A stretch of 64,000 nucleotides of DNA from Nitrogeniibacter mangrovi (lineage in GTDB: Bacteria > Pseudomonadota > Gammaproteobacteria > Burkholderiales > Rhodocyclaceae), in the NCBI RefSeq assembly GCF_010983895.1, contig NZ_CP048836.1:2480001-2544000 (forward strand). Reading direction: 5' to 3'. The translations under genes and the position numbers were made by a program. This document shows, piece by piece, positions 31,745-40,583 of this stretch. Under the pieces are notes generated by a model. The model was not told the DNA's origin. It made no database searches and worked only from the letters and a program-made list of their open reading frames with translations. Every line of letters begins with the position of its first letter. Position 1 is the first letter of the stretch.

Positions 31745-31845
31745 GTGTTGCCCCTCTCGATGCCGAAACGACGGCATTCAGGTGAACCATCGGCCCGGCG
31801 CCGGCTTTCTGGAGCCGGATCGGTGGCCAAAGATCCGAACCGTTC

Positions 31846-32682
31846 ATGAATCAGATCCCCCCGATCGACCTGGCCCGAATCGACGCCACCACCCGCGAGG
31901 CCCTGGCCAGCCACGCACTCAAACCCATTGAAACCGAACGGGAATTCGTCGAGTCCGAAGGCCTGCCCTTCGTGATCAAATGGGTCTCGACGCTCGCCGA
32001 CAAACCCCGCGCCGCCAAGCCCGCCCGGGGCGGCCCGCACAACCCCTTCGCCGCGCCGGAACCGGCCCTGCTGCTGGGGGATCTGCCTCCGTCGCACCGC
32101 GTCCTGCTGAACAAATTTCCGGTCATGGCCCGGCACCTGCTGGTGGTCACGCAGCAGTTCGAGGCCCAGAGCGCAGCTCTGAGCGTCGGCGATCTTCACG
32201 CCCTCGCCGTCCTCGTCGGGGGAAACGGCGGCCTCGGTTTCTACAACGGCGGCACCGTCGCCGGCGCCAGCCAGCCGCACAAGCATCTGCAGTGGATCCC
32301 CGAACTGCCGCCCCTGGCCGCCTGCCTGCCGCGGATGCTGGCGCGGCGAGCCGAGGTGTTCACCTTCCGTCACGCGTTCGCGAGCATCGACGCCTCGGCA
32401 TGGCGCACACCGGACACCGGCGCCTTCCTGCAGGCGACCTACGCGCGACTGCTGGCGCAGGCGTTCGGATCGCCCCCCGCGGGTGACCCACCGCCCTACA
32501 ACCTGCTGCTCACCCGGGACTGGATGTGGCTCGTGCCGCGACGCGCCGAATTCTGGGAAGACATGTCCATCAACGCGCTCGGCTTCGCCGGCTCCCTGTT
32601 CGTGAAGTCGCGAGGGCGCTTCGACGCGCTGAAGGCCGCCGGCCCGATCAACGCACTACGGGCCGTGGCGGTGCCTGCCTGA
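31846..32682 (+). CDS. Ap4A phosphorylase-type ATP adenylyltransferase
   Basis: 278-residue HIT-superfamily nucleotidyltransferase resembling yeast Apa1/Apa2. The catalytic histidine motif is PHKHLQW within GASQPHKHLQ. Expected reaction: Ap4A + Pi to ATP + ADP (reversible). Family landmarks: PSHRVLLNKFPVMARHLLVVT and NLLLTRDWMWLVPR near the C-terminus. It lowers the signal nucleotide Ap4A in organisms that lack or supplement ApaH. Monocistronic. Confidence 0.9.
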   Translation: MNQIPPIDLARIDATTREALASHALKPIETEREFVESEGLPFVIKWVSTLADKPRAAKPARGGPHNPFAAPEPALLLGDLPPSHRVLLNKFPVMARHLLVVTQQFEAQSAALSVGDLHALAVLVGGNGGLGFYNGGTVAGASQPHKHLQWIPELPPLAACLPRMLARRAEVFTFRHAFASIDASAWRTPDTGAFLQATYARLLAQAFGSPPAGDPPPYNLLLTRDWMWLVPRRAEFWEDMSINALGFAGSLFVKSRGRFDALKAAGPINALRAVAVPA

Positions 32683-32695
32683 ACGCTCCGCGCCC

Positions 32696-33055
32696 TCAGG
32701 CCGCGCTCGGCAGTGGCGCCCAGTCGAGGGGCGGCAACCCGATCGTCGCGCGCAATTCATTGCAGCGCGGATTCGGCTCGCCGTTGTCGAGATAGACGGG
32801 AAACTCCCGGCACGGGGTGGGGCGTTGCGCGTAGATCGTGCACGCCACCGCCTCGCCGACGGTGCCTGACAATGCACAGCAGCGACGCGGCAGCTGGTTG
32901 CTGCCTTTCATGCAGCGGTAGAAGTCATTGACCTTCTCGGTCATGTCGACCGGCACGGTGCCACCCGGCGCGTCGTCGCCCTCGGCCCAATAGAAGGAGA
33001 TACGGAAATGGGTGCAGCAAATGCCGCACCCAAGACACGGATTCGGTTCAGTCAT
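32696..33055 (-). CDS. YkgJ-family cysteine-cluster protein
   Basis: 119 residues with a putative metal or iron-sulfur-binding pattern: CLGCGICC near the start, then CMKG, CC, CTIY and CREFPVY. This is the CxxCxxCC-type zinc/iron chelatase-like family (YkgJ/DUF UPF0153), of unsettled function. The start at MTEPNPCLGCG (33053-33055) is chosen; the frame is open upstream without homology. A second, distinct copy lies 1.5 kb away at 34532-34939. Confidence 0.85.
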   Translation of the reverse strand: MTEPNPCLGCGICCTHFRISFYWAEGDDAPGGTVPVDMTEKVNDFYRCMKGSNQLPRRCCALSGTVGEAVACTIYAQRPTPCREFPVYLDNGEPNPRCNELRATIGLPPLDWAPLPSAA

Positions 33056-33245
33056 GTCCAACACACGCTCGAGACGCCGGCGCGGACCCCCATGGTCCAT
33101 GCCACCGAATCGATGACGCTGCGCGTCTGCTGGACGACGCCACCCGGATCGGGCAGCGCGTTTGACTAATTGTAGGCTCGGCCCATCGATTACGGCGCGC
33201 TGATTATAGCGATTTCCATCCGCAAAACAATGGCTTCCGTGCGCC

Positions 33246-34478
33246 TCATCGCACCTTGTGACGCACCGCCAGACTGCGCTGCGCATCCGCCTTGAAGGCG
33301 TACTCGATATGGCCCCGATGCACCACGCCGAGCACCAGCATGTTCTCGGTGATAGCGTCGTGATCGGCCGGCGTGAAGGGCTGGATGTACGTCGTCACCA
33401 CCCCCTCCACCCCCCGGTCGAGGTGCTCGAGCGCCCGACGGATGGCGTCGCCGTCGGTACTCCCCGCCCGGGCGATGGCGTTGAACAGGACGCGCATGGC
33501 GTCGTAGCCCTGAGCGGCCGACATGGCCGAGGCCATCGCGTCGGGGCCGTAGCGCCTGGCAAATTCGCTCAGGAACACCCGGTGGCGCGGACTTTCGGAG
33601 CCGGGAATGAAACTCTGCACGGCCATGACGCCCTCGCCCGCTGCACCCGCCTGATCGAGAAAGTTGCGCATCGAGATGGTCCAGCTCGCGAACACCGGCA
33701 CCTGCCACCCCATCGCCTGGCGGTCGCGCGCAATCGCGGCCAGCTCAGGACCGATGCCGAACATCACGAGCACCTGGGCGTTCGCCTCGCGTGCGCGTTC
33801 GAGCTGGGCGCGCATGTCGCGGTCACCGATCGCGAAACGCTCGACGACCACCGGCTCGACGCCCAGAGGCTTGAGCGCGGCGACCAGATCGCGCTTTTCC
33901 GCCTCGCCGTAGCCGGTCTCGTCGGCGAGGATGGCGATGCGCCGGGCCCCGAGGCGCTCCACCAGATGGCGGGCGAGAAAGCGGTTGCCGACCGCGGTCG
34001 GCGGGGACATGCGGAAGATGAAGTTGCGCGGTGCGGCCGGAGGGGCATATCGCCGCGTCAGCTCGGCGCCGGTGGATACCGCGACCACCAGCGGCACACC
34101 GGCCCGCTGATAGGCGTCGATGCTGGCGAGGCCGACGCCGGTGTTGACGATGCCGACAGTGGCGACGACCTTGTCCTGCTCGATCAACGCCGTGGCGATG
34201 GCCTGGCCTGTGGCCGGATCGGCCGCGTCATCGCGTTCGACCAGTTCGATCTTGCGACCCAGCACACCGCCGACGTAGCGGTTGATCTCGTCGACGGCCA
34301 TGCGGATGCCCAGACGCATGCTCTGCCCCATCGGCGCACTGCCGCCCGAGAATGGACCGGACAGACCGATCCGGATCGACTCCTGCGCCATCACCGGGGA
34401 CAGCGATACCCCCACCAACAGCAACGCAAACAGGCTGCAACGCGCAATGCGCGCCACGCCGGCCAACGGGTTCCGCAT
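33246..34478 (-). CDS. ABC transporter substrate-binding protein, branched-chain amino acid type
   Basis: 410 residues with a signal peptide (hydrophobic FALLLVGVSLSPVMA, cut before QESIRIG) and the periplasmic type 1 binding fold (LivK/Peripla_BP_6; IRIGLSGPFSGGSAPMGQSM, RNFIFRMSPP). The usual ligands are Leu/Ile/Val, amides or aromatic acids; the ligand here is unknown. No permease or ATPase gene is adjacent, so it is an orphan. ATG at 34478 with GGAGG 8 bases upstream. It lies between two YkgJ-type genes. Confidence 0.9.
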   Translation of the reverse strand: MRNPLAGVARIARCSLFALLLVGVSLSPVMAQESIRIGLSGPFSGGSAPMGQSMRLGIRMAVDEINRYVGGVLGRKIELVERDDAADPATGQAIATALIEQDKVVATVGIVNTGVGLASIDAYQRAGVPLVVAVSTGAELTRRYAPPAAPRNFIFRMSPPTAVGNRFLARHLVERLGARRIAILADETGYGEAEKRDLVAALKPLGVEPVVVERFAIGDRDMRAQLERAREANAQVLVMFGIGPELAAIARDRQAMGWQVPVFASWTISMRNFLDQAGAAGEGVMAVQSFIPGSESPRHRVFLSEFARRYGPDAMASAMSAAQGYDAMRVLFNAIARAGSTDGDAIRRALEHLDRGVEGVVTTYIQPFTPADHDAITENMLVLGVVHRGHIEYAFKADAQRSLAVRHKVR

Positions 34479-34531
34479 GACATGTACCTCCGCTTGCCGT
34501 CACTCGTGGGCGTGACGGTCCGCGGGCCAGT

Positions 34532-34939
34532 CTAGCGGCCTCGTCCCGGCCCGTCCGGTCGGGACTTTCCCGATTCGGGATTTCCCCCAGGGGTGAGCGG
34601 AGGCAGACCGTGCCGCCGCCGTGCGCGCGCGCAACCGGCATCACCGATGCCGAGCGGCGCATACGGGGCGAAGTCGCGGCATGGGGACGGGCGGTCGGTG
34701 TAGATGCCGCATTTCGCGCCCCACCCGATCTGCCCGACCAGCGCCACGCAGCGCGGCTCCGCGGCATCGGTGCCGCGCATGCGCACGAGTCGGGGCGTTA
34801 CCGGCACGGTCAGCGCCGGCGGCACCCCGGGGCGACCCTCGGCGCCCAGCTCACTGACATGAAAATCCACCCGAAACGCGGCACAGCAGGCACCACAGCG
34901 GGTGCAGGGGTCGTCGCCCGCCTCAGGCGTCTGCGCCAC
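34532..34939 (-). CDS. YkgJ-family cysteine-cluster protein, second copy
   Basis: About 135 residues beginning at a GTG (34937-34939). The cysteine motif CTRCGACC is followed by CVAL, CGIY and CRDFAPY, the same order as the copy at 32696. A longer frame would begin at 35059 inside the UPF0149 gene and looks unsupported; GTG overlaps that gene's stop by 17 bp, giving translational coupling. The tail GGNPESGKSRPDGPGRGR is low complexity. Function unknown. Confidence 0.78.
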   Translation of the reverse strand: MAQTPEAGDDPCTRCGACCAAFRVDFHVSELGAEGRPGVPPALTVPVTPRLVRMRGTDAAEPRCVALVGQIGWGAKCGIYTDRPSPCRDFAPYAPLGIGDAGCARARRRHGLPPLTPGGNPESGKSRPDGPGRGR

Positions 34940-35621
34940 AGCAGGCCTTGTACTTGCGGCCGCTGCCGCAGGGGCACGGATCATTGCGCCCCACGGGCGC
35001 GGCGGTAGCGATGGCAATGGCCTGGGCGGCAGCGGGCACCGGCGGCAGTCCGCAGGCATCGCGCAGATGATGAATCGCGCGCACGGTGGCGGCGGTCGCC
35101 GTCAGCCACTCGATGCGGGTCTCGTCGTCGGCCTGCTCCATGTCTTCGGCGGTCCACGGCGTCATGGCCTTCTCGATGAGGTCTTCGAAGGTGTCGGCGT
35201 CATGGGCCTCGAGGTCCTCGCGCCAGTCCTCGTCCCACAACTCCAGGCCGAGCTCGAAGCCAGTCATCCATTCGTCGCCCAGCCGGACCTCGTCGGCGGT
35301 TTCGTCGGAGGCGTAGCAGAAGGGCTCCCACCCGTCCGGATCACCCAGCGTCTGGGCGATCTCGTCGTGGTAGCGCAGGATCAGGGTCAGCAGCCGCTGC
35401 ACACCCCCACCGGTCGGCAGCGCTTCGGTGTCGGACCACACCGAAGGCAGCCACTCGACGGTCTCCAGGGGACGGGGCGACACGGTGACCGCGGCCAGGT
35501 AGCCGTCGAGCATCTCGAGGCTCATGCAATCGTCCGGCACGGCATCCGAGGCCAGCAGCGACTCGAGTTCGTCGAGTTCCGCCTCGCTCAGGCTCACGTC
35601 CGCATCGTCCATATCCACCAT
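34923..35621 (-). CDS. UPF0149/YecA-family protein with C-terminal SEC-C motif
   Basis: 232 residues, very acidic. The UPF0149 domain spans about 10-175 (SEAELDELESLL, MSLEMLDGYLAAV, WEPFCYASDE). A SEC-C zinc motif forms the end, NDPCPCGSGRKYKACCG, as in SecA. SEC-C containing YecA-type proteins are thought to bind SecB or ribosomes, but the role is unsettled. Start: ATG 35619-35621 with GGAGAGG upstream; an in-frame TTG at 35639 is alternative. Followed by the coupled YkgJ gene. Confidence 0.87.
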   Translation of the reverse strand: MVDMDDADVSLSEAELDELESLLASDAVPDDCMSLEMLDGYLAAVTVSPRPLETVEWLPSVWSDTEALPTGGGVQRLLTLILRYHDEIAQTLGDPDGWEPFCYASDETADEVRLGDEWMTGFELGLELWDEDWREDLEAHDADTFEDLIEKAMTPWTAEDMEQADDETRIEWLTATAATVRAIHHLRDACGLPPVPAAAQAIAIATAAPVGRNDPCPCGSGRKYKACCGADA

Positions 35622-35698
35622 GATCCTCTCCCGATCCAAGCTGGCTCCGATTCACCAGCGCTCGCAGCATGCACCTTTATGTCGGTGCGGGCAAGCGC

Positions 35699-36373
35699 TC
35701 AAACGGCGTCCAGATCGACGCTGGCGCGATACAGACGCTGTCCGGAATCCCGGTACTTGCGCTCGAAGGGCGTGAGCGGCGACGCGGCCTCAAAGGGCTC
35801 CCAGGGCACGGGCCGCCCCAGGAGGATCTCGAGCGCGGTGCTGAACTCGGCGATATACACCTGCCAGTTGGTTCGGCACTCGAGCACGCCACCGAGCCGG
35901 GGCACGAAGGGAAACACCGGATGGGCGGGCCAGCGCCGGCCCAGATGGCCAATCTTGGGCCACGGATTCGGATAGAGGATGTAGTGCCGGGCCAGACGCA
36001 ACTGCGCCTCGGCGAGCAGGCGCCAGAAGTCCACCAGGTCGGCCCGGATGAGCACCATGTTCTTCGGCAGCAGGGCTTCCGGGTAGGGTTTGCGCCGGTT
36101 CAGGCGGTCTTCCGACTGATCCACCCCGATGACCCAGTGATCGGGATGGGCGCGCGCCAGTGCGATGGTGCTGTGGCCGACCCCGCAGCCAGCATCGAGA
36201 ATCAGTGGCGCCCGTTGATCCCAGTCCGCCAGCGCGGCCTCGAAGGCACGGCGGTTGTAGTCGGCAAAAGGCTTCCTGAACGGCGCGTCGCGATGGCGCG
36301 CCACGCGCTCGGCGAGCTTTTCATGCACGCCCTGCTGGGCGCTGACGGGAATGGTGGAATTGGCGTAACTCAT
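35699..36373 (-). CDS. TrmB-like tRNA (guanine-N7) methyltransferase family protein
   Basis: 224 residues. The SAM motif is LILDAGCGVGHST and the TrmB-type motif is YPNPWPKIGHLGRRW. Canonical TrmB proteins carry EIGFGxG and PDPWPKxRHxKRR, so this copy is divergent: the Asp of PDPWPK is Asn and the basic RH.KRR is altered. It may be a paralogue with another target. It begins 9 bp after dusC, making a two-gene tRNA-modification operon. Confidence 0.78.
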   Translation of the reverse strand: MSYANSTIPVSAQQGVHEKLAERVARHRDAPFRKPFADYNRRAFEAALADWDQRAPLILDAGCGVGHSTIALARAHPDHWVIGVDQSEDRLNRRKPYPEALLPKNMVLIRADLVDFWRLLAEAQLRLARHYILYPNPWPKIGHLGRRWPAHPVFPFVPRLGGVLECRTNWQVYIAEFSTALEILLGRPVPWEPFEAASPLTPFERKYRDSGQRLYRASVDLDAV

Positions 36374-36382
36374 GGTGGATGC

Positions 36383-37363
36383 TCAGGCCGCTTCGCGTTC
36401 GACGACGATCCCGGCCGCCTGCAGGCCCAGATCGATCCGGTGAAGTTCGCGCAGCGGCCGCAACTGGGCGAACAGCTCCGCCGCCTGGGGAAAACGCCGC
36501 CCGAGCAGGTTCAGCCATTGCTTGAGCCGCCCTGGCGCATGGCGTGCCTCGAGCTTGTGACAGACCCGCTGCCAGAAGTGTGCGATCACCGGCTTGAGGG
36601 CCTGCCAGTCGGCCTCGCGCGGATCGCGCGGATCGTGGATGAGGTCGCTGCGGATGTCGCGCGCGAGGAAGGGATCGGCCACCGCGCCACGACCGATCAT
36701 CACGTCGGCCACGCCGCTTTCGGCACGGCAGCGGCGCCAGTCGGCCACGGTCCACACCTCCCCGTTGGCCACCACCGGCACCGGCACCGCCTCGGCGATC
36801 CGGGCCACCCAGGACCAGTGCGCGGGCGGCCGATAGCCTTCGAGCTTGGTGCGCGCATGCACCACGAGTCGCTCCACGCCGGCCGCCGCCAGCGCCTGCG
36901 CGCACTCGACCGCACGCCCCTTGTCGGCGACGCCGAGGCGCATCTTGGCGCTCAGCGGCGCACCGCCGACGGGCATCACCTGACGCACCGCGGCGGCCAC
37001 TGCATGCAGGGTTTCCGGCTCATCGAGCAACACCGCCCCGCCGCGATGACGATTGACCGTGGGCGCCGGACAGCCGAAGTTGAGATCGATGCCCGCCGGC
37101 GACAGGGGCAGCGCGACCGCGGCACTCGCCGCCATGCGTTGCGGATCGGCGCCGAGCAGCTGCACCTGCACCGGCGTGCCCGAACGGGTCCGCCCGCCGT
37201 TGCGCAGTTCGGGGCTGACACGCAGGAAACTGCGCCGCGGCACCACGTTGGCCGAGACACGGACGAACTCGGTGACCGCCTGATCGTAGCGCGCCAGCTC
37301 GGTGAGCGCCTCGCGCAGCACCTCGTCTGCCAGCCCCTCCATGGGAGCGAGCATCAGGCGCAT
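36383..37363 (-). CDS. dusC: tRNA-dihydrouridine(16) synthase
   Basis: 326-residue FMN enzyme reducing U16 in the tRNA D-loop. Landmarks: MRLMLAPMEGLAD, DLNFGCPAPTVNRHRGGAVLL (key NxxxGCPxP with catalytic cysteine), KMRLG and HARTK, with FMN-phosphate region ANGEVW...GVADVMIGRGAVADP. The subfamily is DusC by GAVLL and the C-terminal helical domain. The ATG at 37363 is chosen; the open frame to 37849 is a shadow of arsC. First gene of the dusC/TrmB-like pair. Confidence 0.92.
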   Translation of the reverse strand: MRLMLAPMEGLADEVLREALTELARYDQAVTEFVRVSANVVPRRSFLRVSPELRNGGRTRSGTPVQVQLLGADPQRMAASAAVALPLSPAGIDLNFGCPAPTVNRHRGGAVLLDEPETLHAVAAAVRQVMPVGGAPLSAKMRLGVADKGRAVECAQALAAAGVERLVVHARTKLEGYRPPAHWSWVARIAEAVPVPVVANGEVWTVADWRRCRAESGVADVMIGRGAVADPFLARDIRSDLIHDPRDPREADWQALKPVIAHFWQRVCHKLEARHAPGRLKQWLNLLGRRFPQAAELFAQLRPLRELHRIDLGLQAAGIVVEREAA

Positions 37364-37426
37364 CGGGCGACCTCGACGGCGCAAGACGCTAGAATCGCGA
37401 TTCGCTTCTCCTGCATGGTGTTGTTC

Positions 37427-37780
37427 ATGTCCGCATCGATCACGCTGTATCACAATCCCCGCTGCTCCAAGAGCCGGGCCGCCCTCGCACTGCTCGAGGA
37501 ACAAGGCATTGCGCCCACGGTGGTGCTGTATCTGGAAACGCCGCCCGACCGCGACGAGCTGGCCGATCTGGTGGCCAAGCTCGGCATCGCCCCCCATGAC
37601 CTGATCCGCACCGGAGAGGATCTCTACAAGGCCGAGTACAAGGGCAAGACCCTGGACGACGCGAGCTGGCTCGACGTCATGGCCGCCCACCCCAAGCTCA
37701 TCGAACGCCCGATCGCGGTGCGCGGCGCGCGGGCGGTAATCGGCCGACCGCCCGAAAACGTCCTGTCTCTGCTCGATTGA
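37427..37780 (+). CDS. ArsC/YfgD-family arsenate reductase-like protein
   Basis: 117-residue thioredoxin-fold protein with the glutaredoxin-dependent ArsC motif YHNPRCSKSR (C13 in this numbering) and the C-terminal ERPIAVRGARAVIGRPP. No ars operon is nearby, so YfgD-like general reductase is as likely as true arsenate resistance. An alternative ATG lies 12 bp upstream (37415). TAGAAT at 37390-37395 is a possible -10. Confidence 0.85.
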   Translation: MSASITLYHNPRCSKSRAALALLEEQGIAPTVVLYLETPPDRDELADLVAKLGIAPHDLIRTGEDLYKAEYKGKTLDDASWLDVMAAHPKLIERPIAVRGARAVIGRPPENVLSLLD

Positions 37781-37947
37781 GCCTGCTCGGGGACGGCTGC
37801 GCATTGTAGCGGCCGGCCCGCGCACTTGAAAAGTCCGGGCGCACGACAATCGCTTGATCCGACGCGCTATTTCCGAGATAATGCGCGTTTTTCCAGACTC
37901 AAGGGGCGGTCACAATCGCCGCCCGCGCAACCGAAGCGAGACCCCCG

Positions 37948-38163
37948 ATGAAAGCGGACATCCATCCGAACTACCAAGAAGTGTCGATCACCTGCAGCTG
38001 CGGCAACAGCTTCAAGACCCGCTCCGCTGCTGGCAAGCCCGAGATGCACATCGAAGTGTGCTCCGAATGCCACCCGTTCTACACCGGCAAGCAGAAGATC
38101 GTCGATACGGCCGGCCGTGTCGAGCGCTTCCGCCAGAAATACGGCAACGTGCAGCGCGGCTGA
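37948..38163 (+). CDS. rpmE: Ribosomal protein bL31
   Basis: 71-residue bL31 of the zinc-binding (C+) class: CSCG and CSECH supply the four cysteines. [12 protein letters not shown] and the [11 protein letters not shown] end are canonical. Its own terminator follows at 38181. GATAAT near 37877 is a possible -10. The C+ form releases zinc when replaced by C- paralogues in zinc-poor cells; none is seen here. Confidence 0.97.
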   Translation: MKADIHPNYQEVSITCSCGNSFKTRSAAGKPEMHIEVCSECHPFYTGKQKIVDTAGRVERFRQKYGNVQRG

Positions 38164-38180
38164 TCGGCCACGCTCACGGA

Positions 38181-38206
38181 AAAAGGCAGCCACGGCTGCC
38201 TTTTTT
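38181..38206 (+). terminator. Rho-independent terminator of rpmE
   Basis: A 10-bp stem (AAAAGGCAGC / GCTGCCTTTT) with a CACG loop is followed by T6, 17 bp after the rpmE stop. Confidence 0.92.
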
Positions 38207-38297
38207 CTTGCCTGTCGCGCGGCGCCATCGCGCATCCGCTGTCGCTGTGTCGCCCCGCCTTCCAGTAGAATCTGCTCGCCCAATCATCATCGCCAGC

Positions 38298-39902
38298 ATG
38301 AGCCCCGCCCGCCCCGATCCGTTCGCACCACCCGCCCCGCGCCCGCCCCGCTCCATCGTGCTGTGGACGATGGCGCTGGTCTATCTGCTCGTCGGGGTCA
38401 TCGGCCACGACCCCTGGCGCGGCGACGATGCGCGCTATTTCGGCCCGGTGCTGGAGATGCTGCACGGGCAGCACTGGCTGATTCCGCACCTGAGCGGTGA
38501 TCCGTTTCTCGAATATCCACCGCTGTACTACTGGGTCGCCGCGACCACGGCGCGCCTGAGCGCCTGGATCCTGCCGCTGCACGACGGCGCGCGCCTGGCC
38601 AGCGCCGTGCTCGTGGGCCTTACCCTGTGGCTGTGCGCCGACGCCGCGCGACGCATGCACGGCGACGCGGCGCGCGCCTCCGCCTTCCTGCTCATGCTCG
38701 GCACCCTGGGCCTGGTCGTGCATGCGCACGAAACCCAGCCCCTGCTCGCCGTCATGACCGCCCAGGCCCTGACCTTCTGGGGCGTGGCCTATGCCCGCCG
38801 GCGGCCCATGGCCGGGGCCGTCGCCACCGGGCTCGGGATCGCGCTGGCGTTTCTCGCACATGGCATCAACGCCCTCATCATCACCGCTCCGGCCCTGTTC
38901 TTCCTGCCCGGCATCGGCCCTCTGATGCTCGGGCTCGCGGTGGCGGTGGCGGTCGCGTGCGCCTGGCTCGTCCCCGCCGCCCAGCTCGCCCCCGATCTGC
39001 TCGGCGCCTGGTGGAAGACCCACCTGCTCGAATACACCCCCAGCCTGACCAAGCTGCACGAGGCCGACGCCCTGATCAGCCTGCTCAGCTGGTTCACATG
39101 GCCGCTGTGGCCCATCGCCGGCTGGGCCCTGTGGCGCGAACGGCGCCATCTGGGCACCACCCACTGGCGCATGCTCATCGCCTGCAGCCTGCTCACGCTG
39201 ATCACCACCGTGTTTCTGGGCCCGTTGCGACCGGCCAACGCCCTGCCCCTGCTGGTGCCCCTGACCCTCGTGGCGGCGCCGGGGCTGACGACGCTGCGCC
39301 GCGGCGCGGCAAACTCCTTCGACTGGTTCTCGGGCATGAGCTTCGCGGTCTTCGCCCTGCTCCTGTGGATCGGCTGGACGTCGCTGACGGTCGCGTGGCC
39401 ACCGGGTTTGAGCCGCCACGTGGCCAAGGTGGCGCCCAACTTCGTGGTCGGCGATCCACTGTGGCCGTCGGTGGCGGGTGTCGTGCTGTGCGCCCTGTGG
39501 ATCGGCATCCTCGCCAATTCGCGCCGCAGCCCCTACCGGGGCGCCAAGAACTGGGCCGCCGGCATGACCATGCTGTGGTGTCTGGCGGTGGTGCTGCTGC
39601 AACCCTGGTTCGAACACGGCAAGAGCTACCGGCCCGCGGCACGCTCGCTGCAGCGTGTCGTCACCGAAGCACGCCTCAACTGCATCGAACGTATCGGGCT
39701 ATCGCCCAGCCTGCGGGTCTCGCTGGACTATTTTGCCGGCCTGCGGACCCGGCCGTTCACCGGACACGGCAGCGCCTGTGACGCGGTACTGGTGTTCGGC
39801 AAGGAACGCCCGCACGCGCTGGACGCGCGTTGGCACGCCAAGTGGACCTATGCACGCGGCGGCGGCGACAAGCGCGAGGAGCTGAGGCTCTACACCCGAT
39901 AA
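38298..39902 (+). CDS. ArnT/PMT-like membrane glycosyltransferase
   Basis: 534 residues with about ten to twelve membrane segments and the N-terminal acidic loop GDDARYF that marks GT-C enzymes using polyprenyl-phosphate sugars. The nearby LEYPPLYYW is also typical of the ArnT-like group. Likely transfers a sugar to lipid A or another envelope acceptor; neither donor nor acceptor is predictable. Start ATG 38298; TAGAAT at 38266-38271 is a possible -10. Not linked to an arn operon. Confidence 0.8.
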   Translation: MSPARPDPFAPPAPRPPRSIVLWTMALVYLLVGVIGHDPWRGDDARYFGPVLEMLHGQHWLIPHLSGDPFLEYPPLYYWVAATTARLSAWILPLHDGARLASAVLVGLTLWLCADAARRMHGDAARASAFLLMLGTLGLVVHAHETQPLLAVMTAQALTFWGVAYARRRPMAGAVATGLGIALAFLAHGINALIITAPALFFLPGIGPLMLGLAVAVAVACAWLVPAAQLAPDLLGAWWKTHLLEYTPSLTKLHEADALISLLSWFTWPLWPIAGWALWRERRHLGTTHWRMLIACSLLTLITTVFLGPLRPANALPLLVPLTLVAAPGLTTLRRGAANSFDWFSGMSFAVFALLLWIGWTSLTVAWPPGLSRHVAKVAPNFVVGDPLWPSVAGVVLCALWIGILANSRRSPYRGAKNWAAGMTMLWCLAVVLLQPWFEHGKSYRPAARSLQRVVTEARLNCIERIGLSPSLRVSLDYFAGLRTRPFTGHGSACDAVLVFGKERPHALDARWHAKWTYARGGGDKREELRLYTR

Positions 39903-39920
39903 GGCCGGTCCGCCACCGCG

Positions 39921-40481
39921 TCACGCCCCGTCGGGCAGGCGCAGGAAGGTGTCGCGGTAGTGGCGCAGTTCTTCGATGGATTCGTGGATGTCGGCCAGGG
40001 CCTCGTGCTTGCCCTGCTTCTTCACCCCCTGGGCCACCGCCGGATGCCACCGGCGCGCCAGCTCCTTGAGCGTGGACACGTCCAGGTTCCGATAGTGGAA
40101 CCAGGCTTCCAGCCTCGGCATGTAGCGCGCCATGAAGCGCCGGTCCTGGCAGATGGAGTTGCCGCACATGGGGGACGCACGCTCGGGCACATGCTGCTGG
40201 ATGAATTCGAGCATGCGACGCTCGACCTCGGCCTCGCCCAGGGTCGAGGCCTTGACCCGCGCGGTCAGGCCGGACTGGCCATGAGTCCGGGTGTTCCACT
40301 CGTCCATCGCGCCCATCACCTCATCGGGCTGATGCACCGCCAGCACGGGCGCCTCGGCGACAGTCTCGAGGCGGCTGTCGGTGATCACGATGGCCAGCTC
40401 GATGATGCGGTCCTTGTCCGGATCGAGACCGGTCATCTCCATGTCGAGCCAGATCAGGTGGGTGGAATCCTGTTGTGCCAT
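39921..40481 (-). CDS. orn: Oligoribonuclease
   Basis: 186-residue DEDDh exonuclease that degrades two-residue RNAs and pGpG. DEDD motifs: [13 protein letters not shown], the D in [11 protein letters not shown] and [14 protein letters not shown]. Essential in many gammaproteobacteria. The ATG at 40481 is followed by a standard N-terminus [12 protein letters not shown]. Divergent from the Ste24-like protease with a 102-bp gap. Confidence 0.95.
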   Translation of the reverse strand: MAQQDSTHLIWLDMEMTGLDPDKDRIIELAIVITDSRLETVAEAPVLAVHQPDEVMGAMDEWNTRTHGQSGLTARVKASTLGEAEVERRMLEFIQQHVPERASPMCGNSICQDRRFMARYMPRLEAWFHYRNLDVSTLKELARRWHPAVAQGVKKQGKHEALADIHESIEELRHYRDTFLRLPDGA

Positions 40482-40583
40482 AATTTTGCCGCGAACCGAG
40501 AAACGCGCATTGTGTCACAGTTCCAGAAGCGCGCACCGACGGGGGCCCGGATCACCGAAAGGCTCCACACCCGCCAAAGAGAC

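Noticed and set aside
32696-34939. Recent duplication or mobile element around the YkgJ pair
   Set aside because: The copies share only cysteine spacing, with no direct or terminal repeats around the segment.
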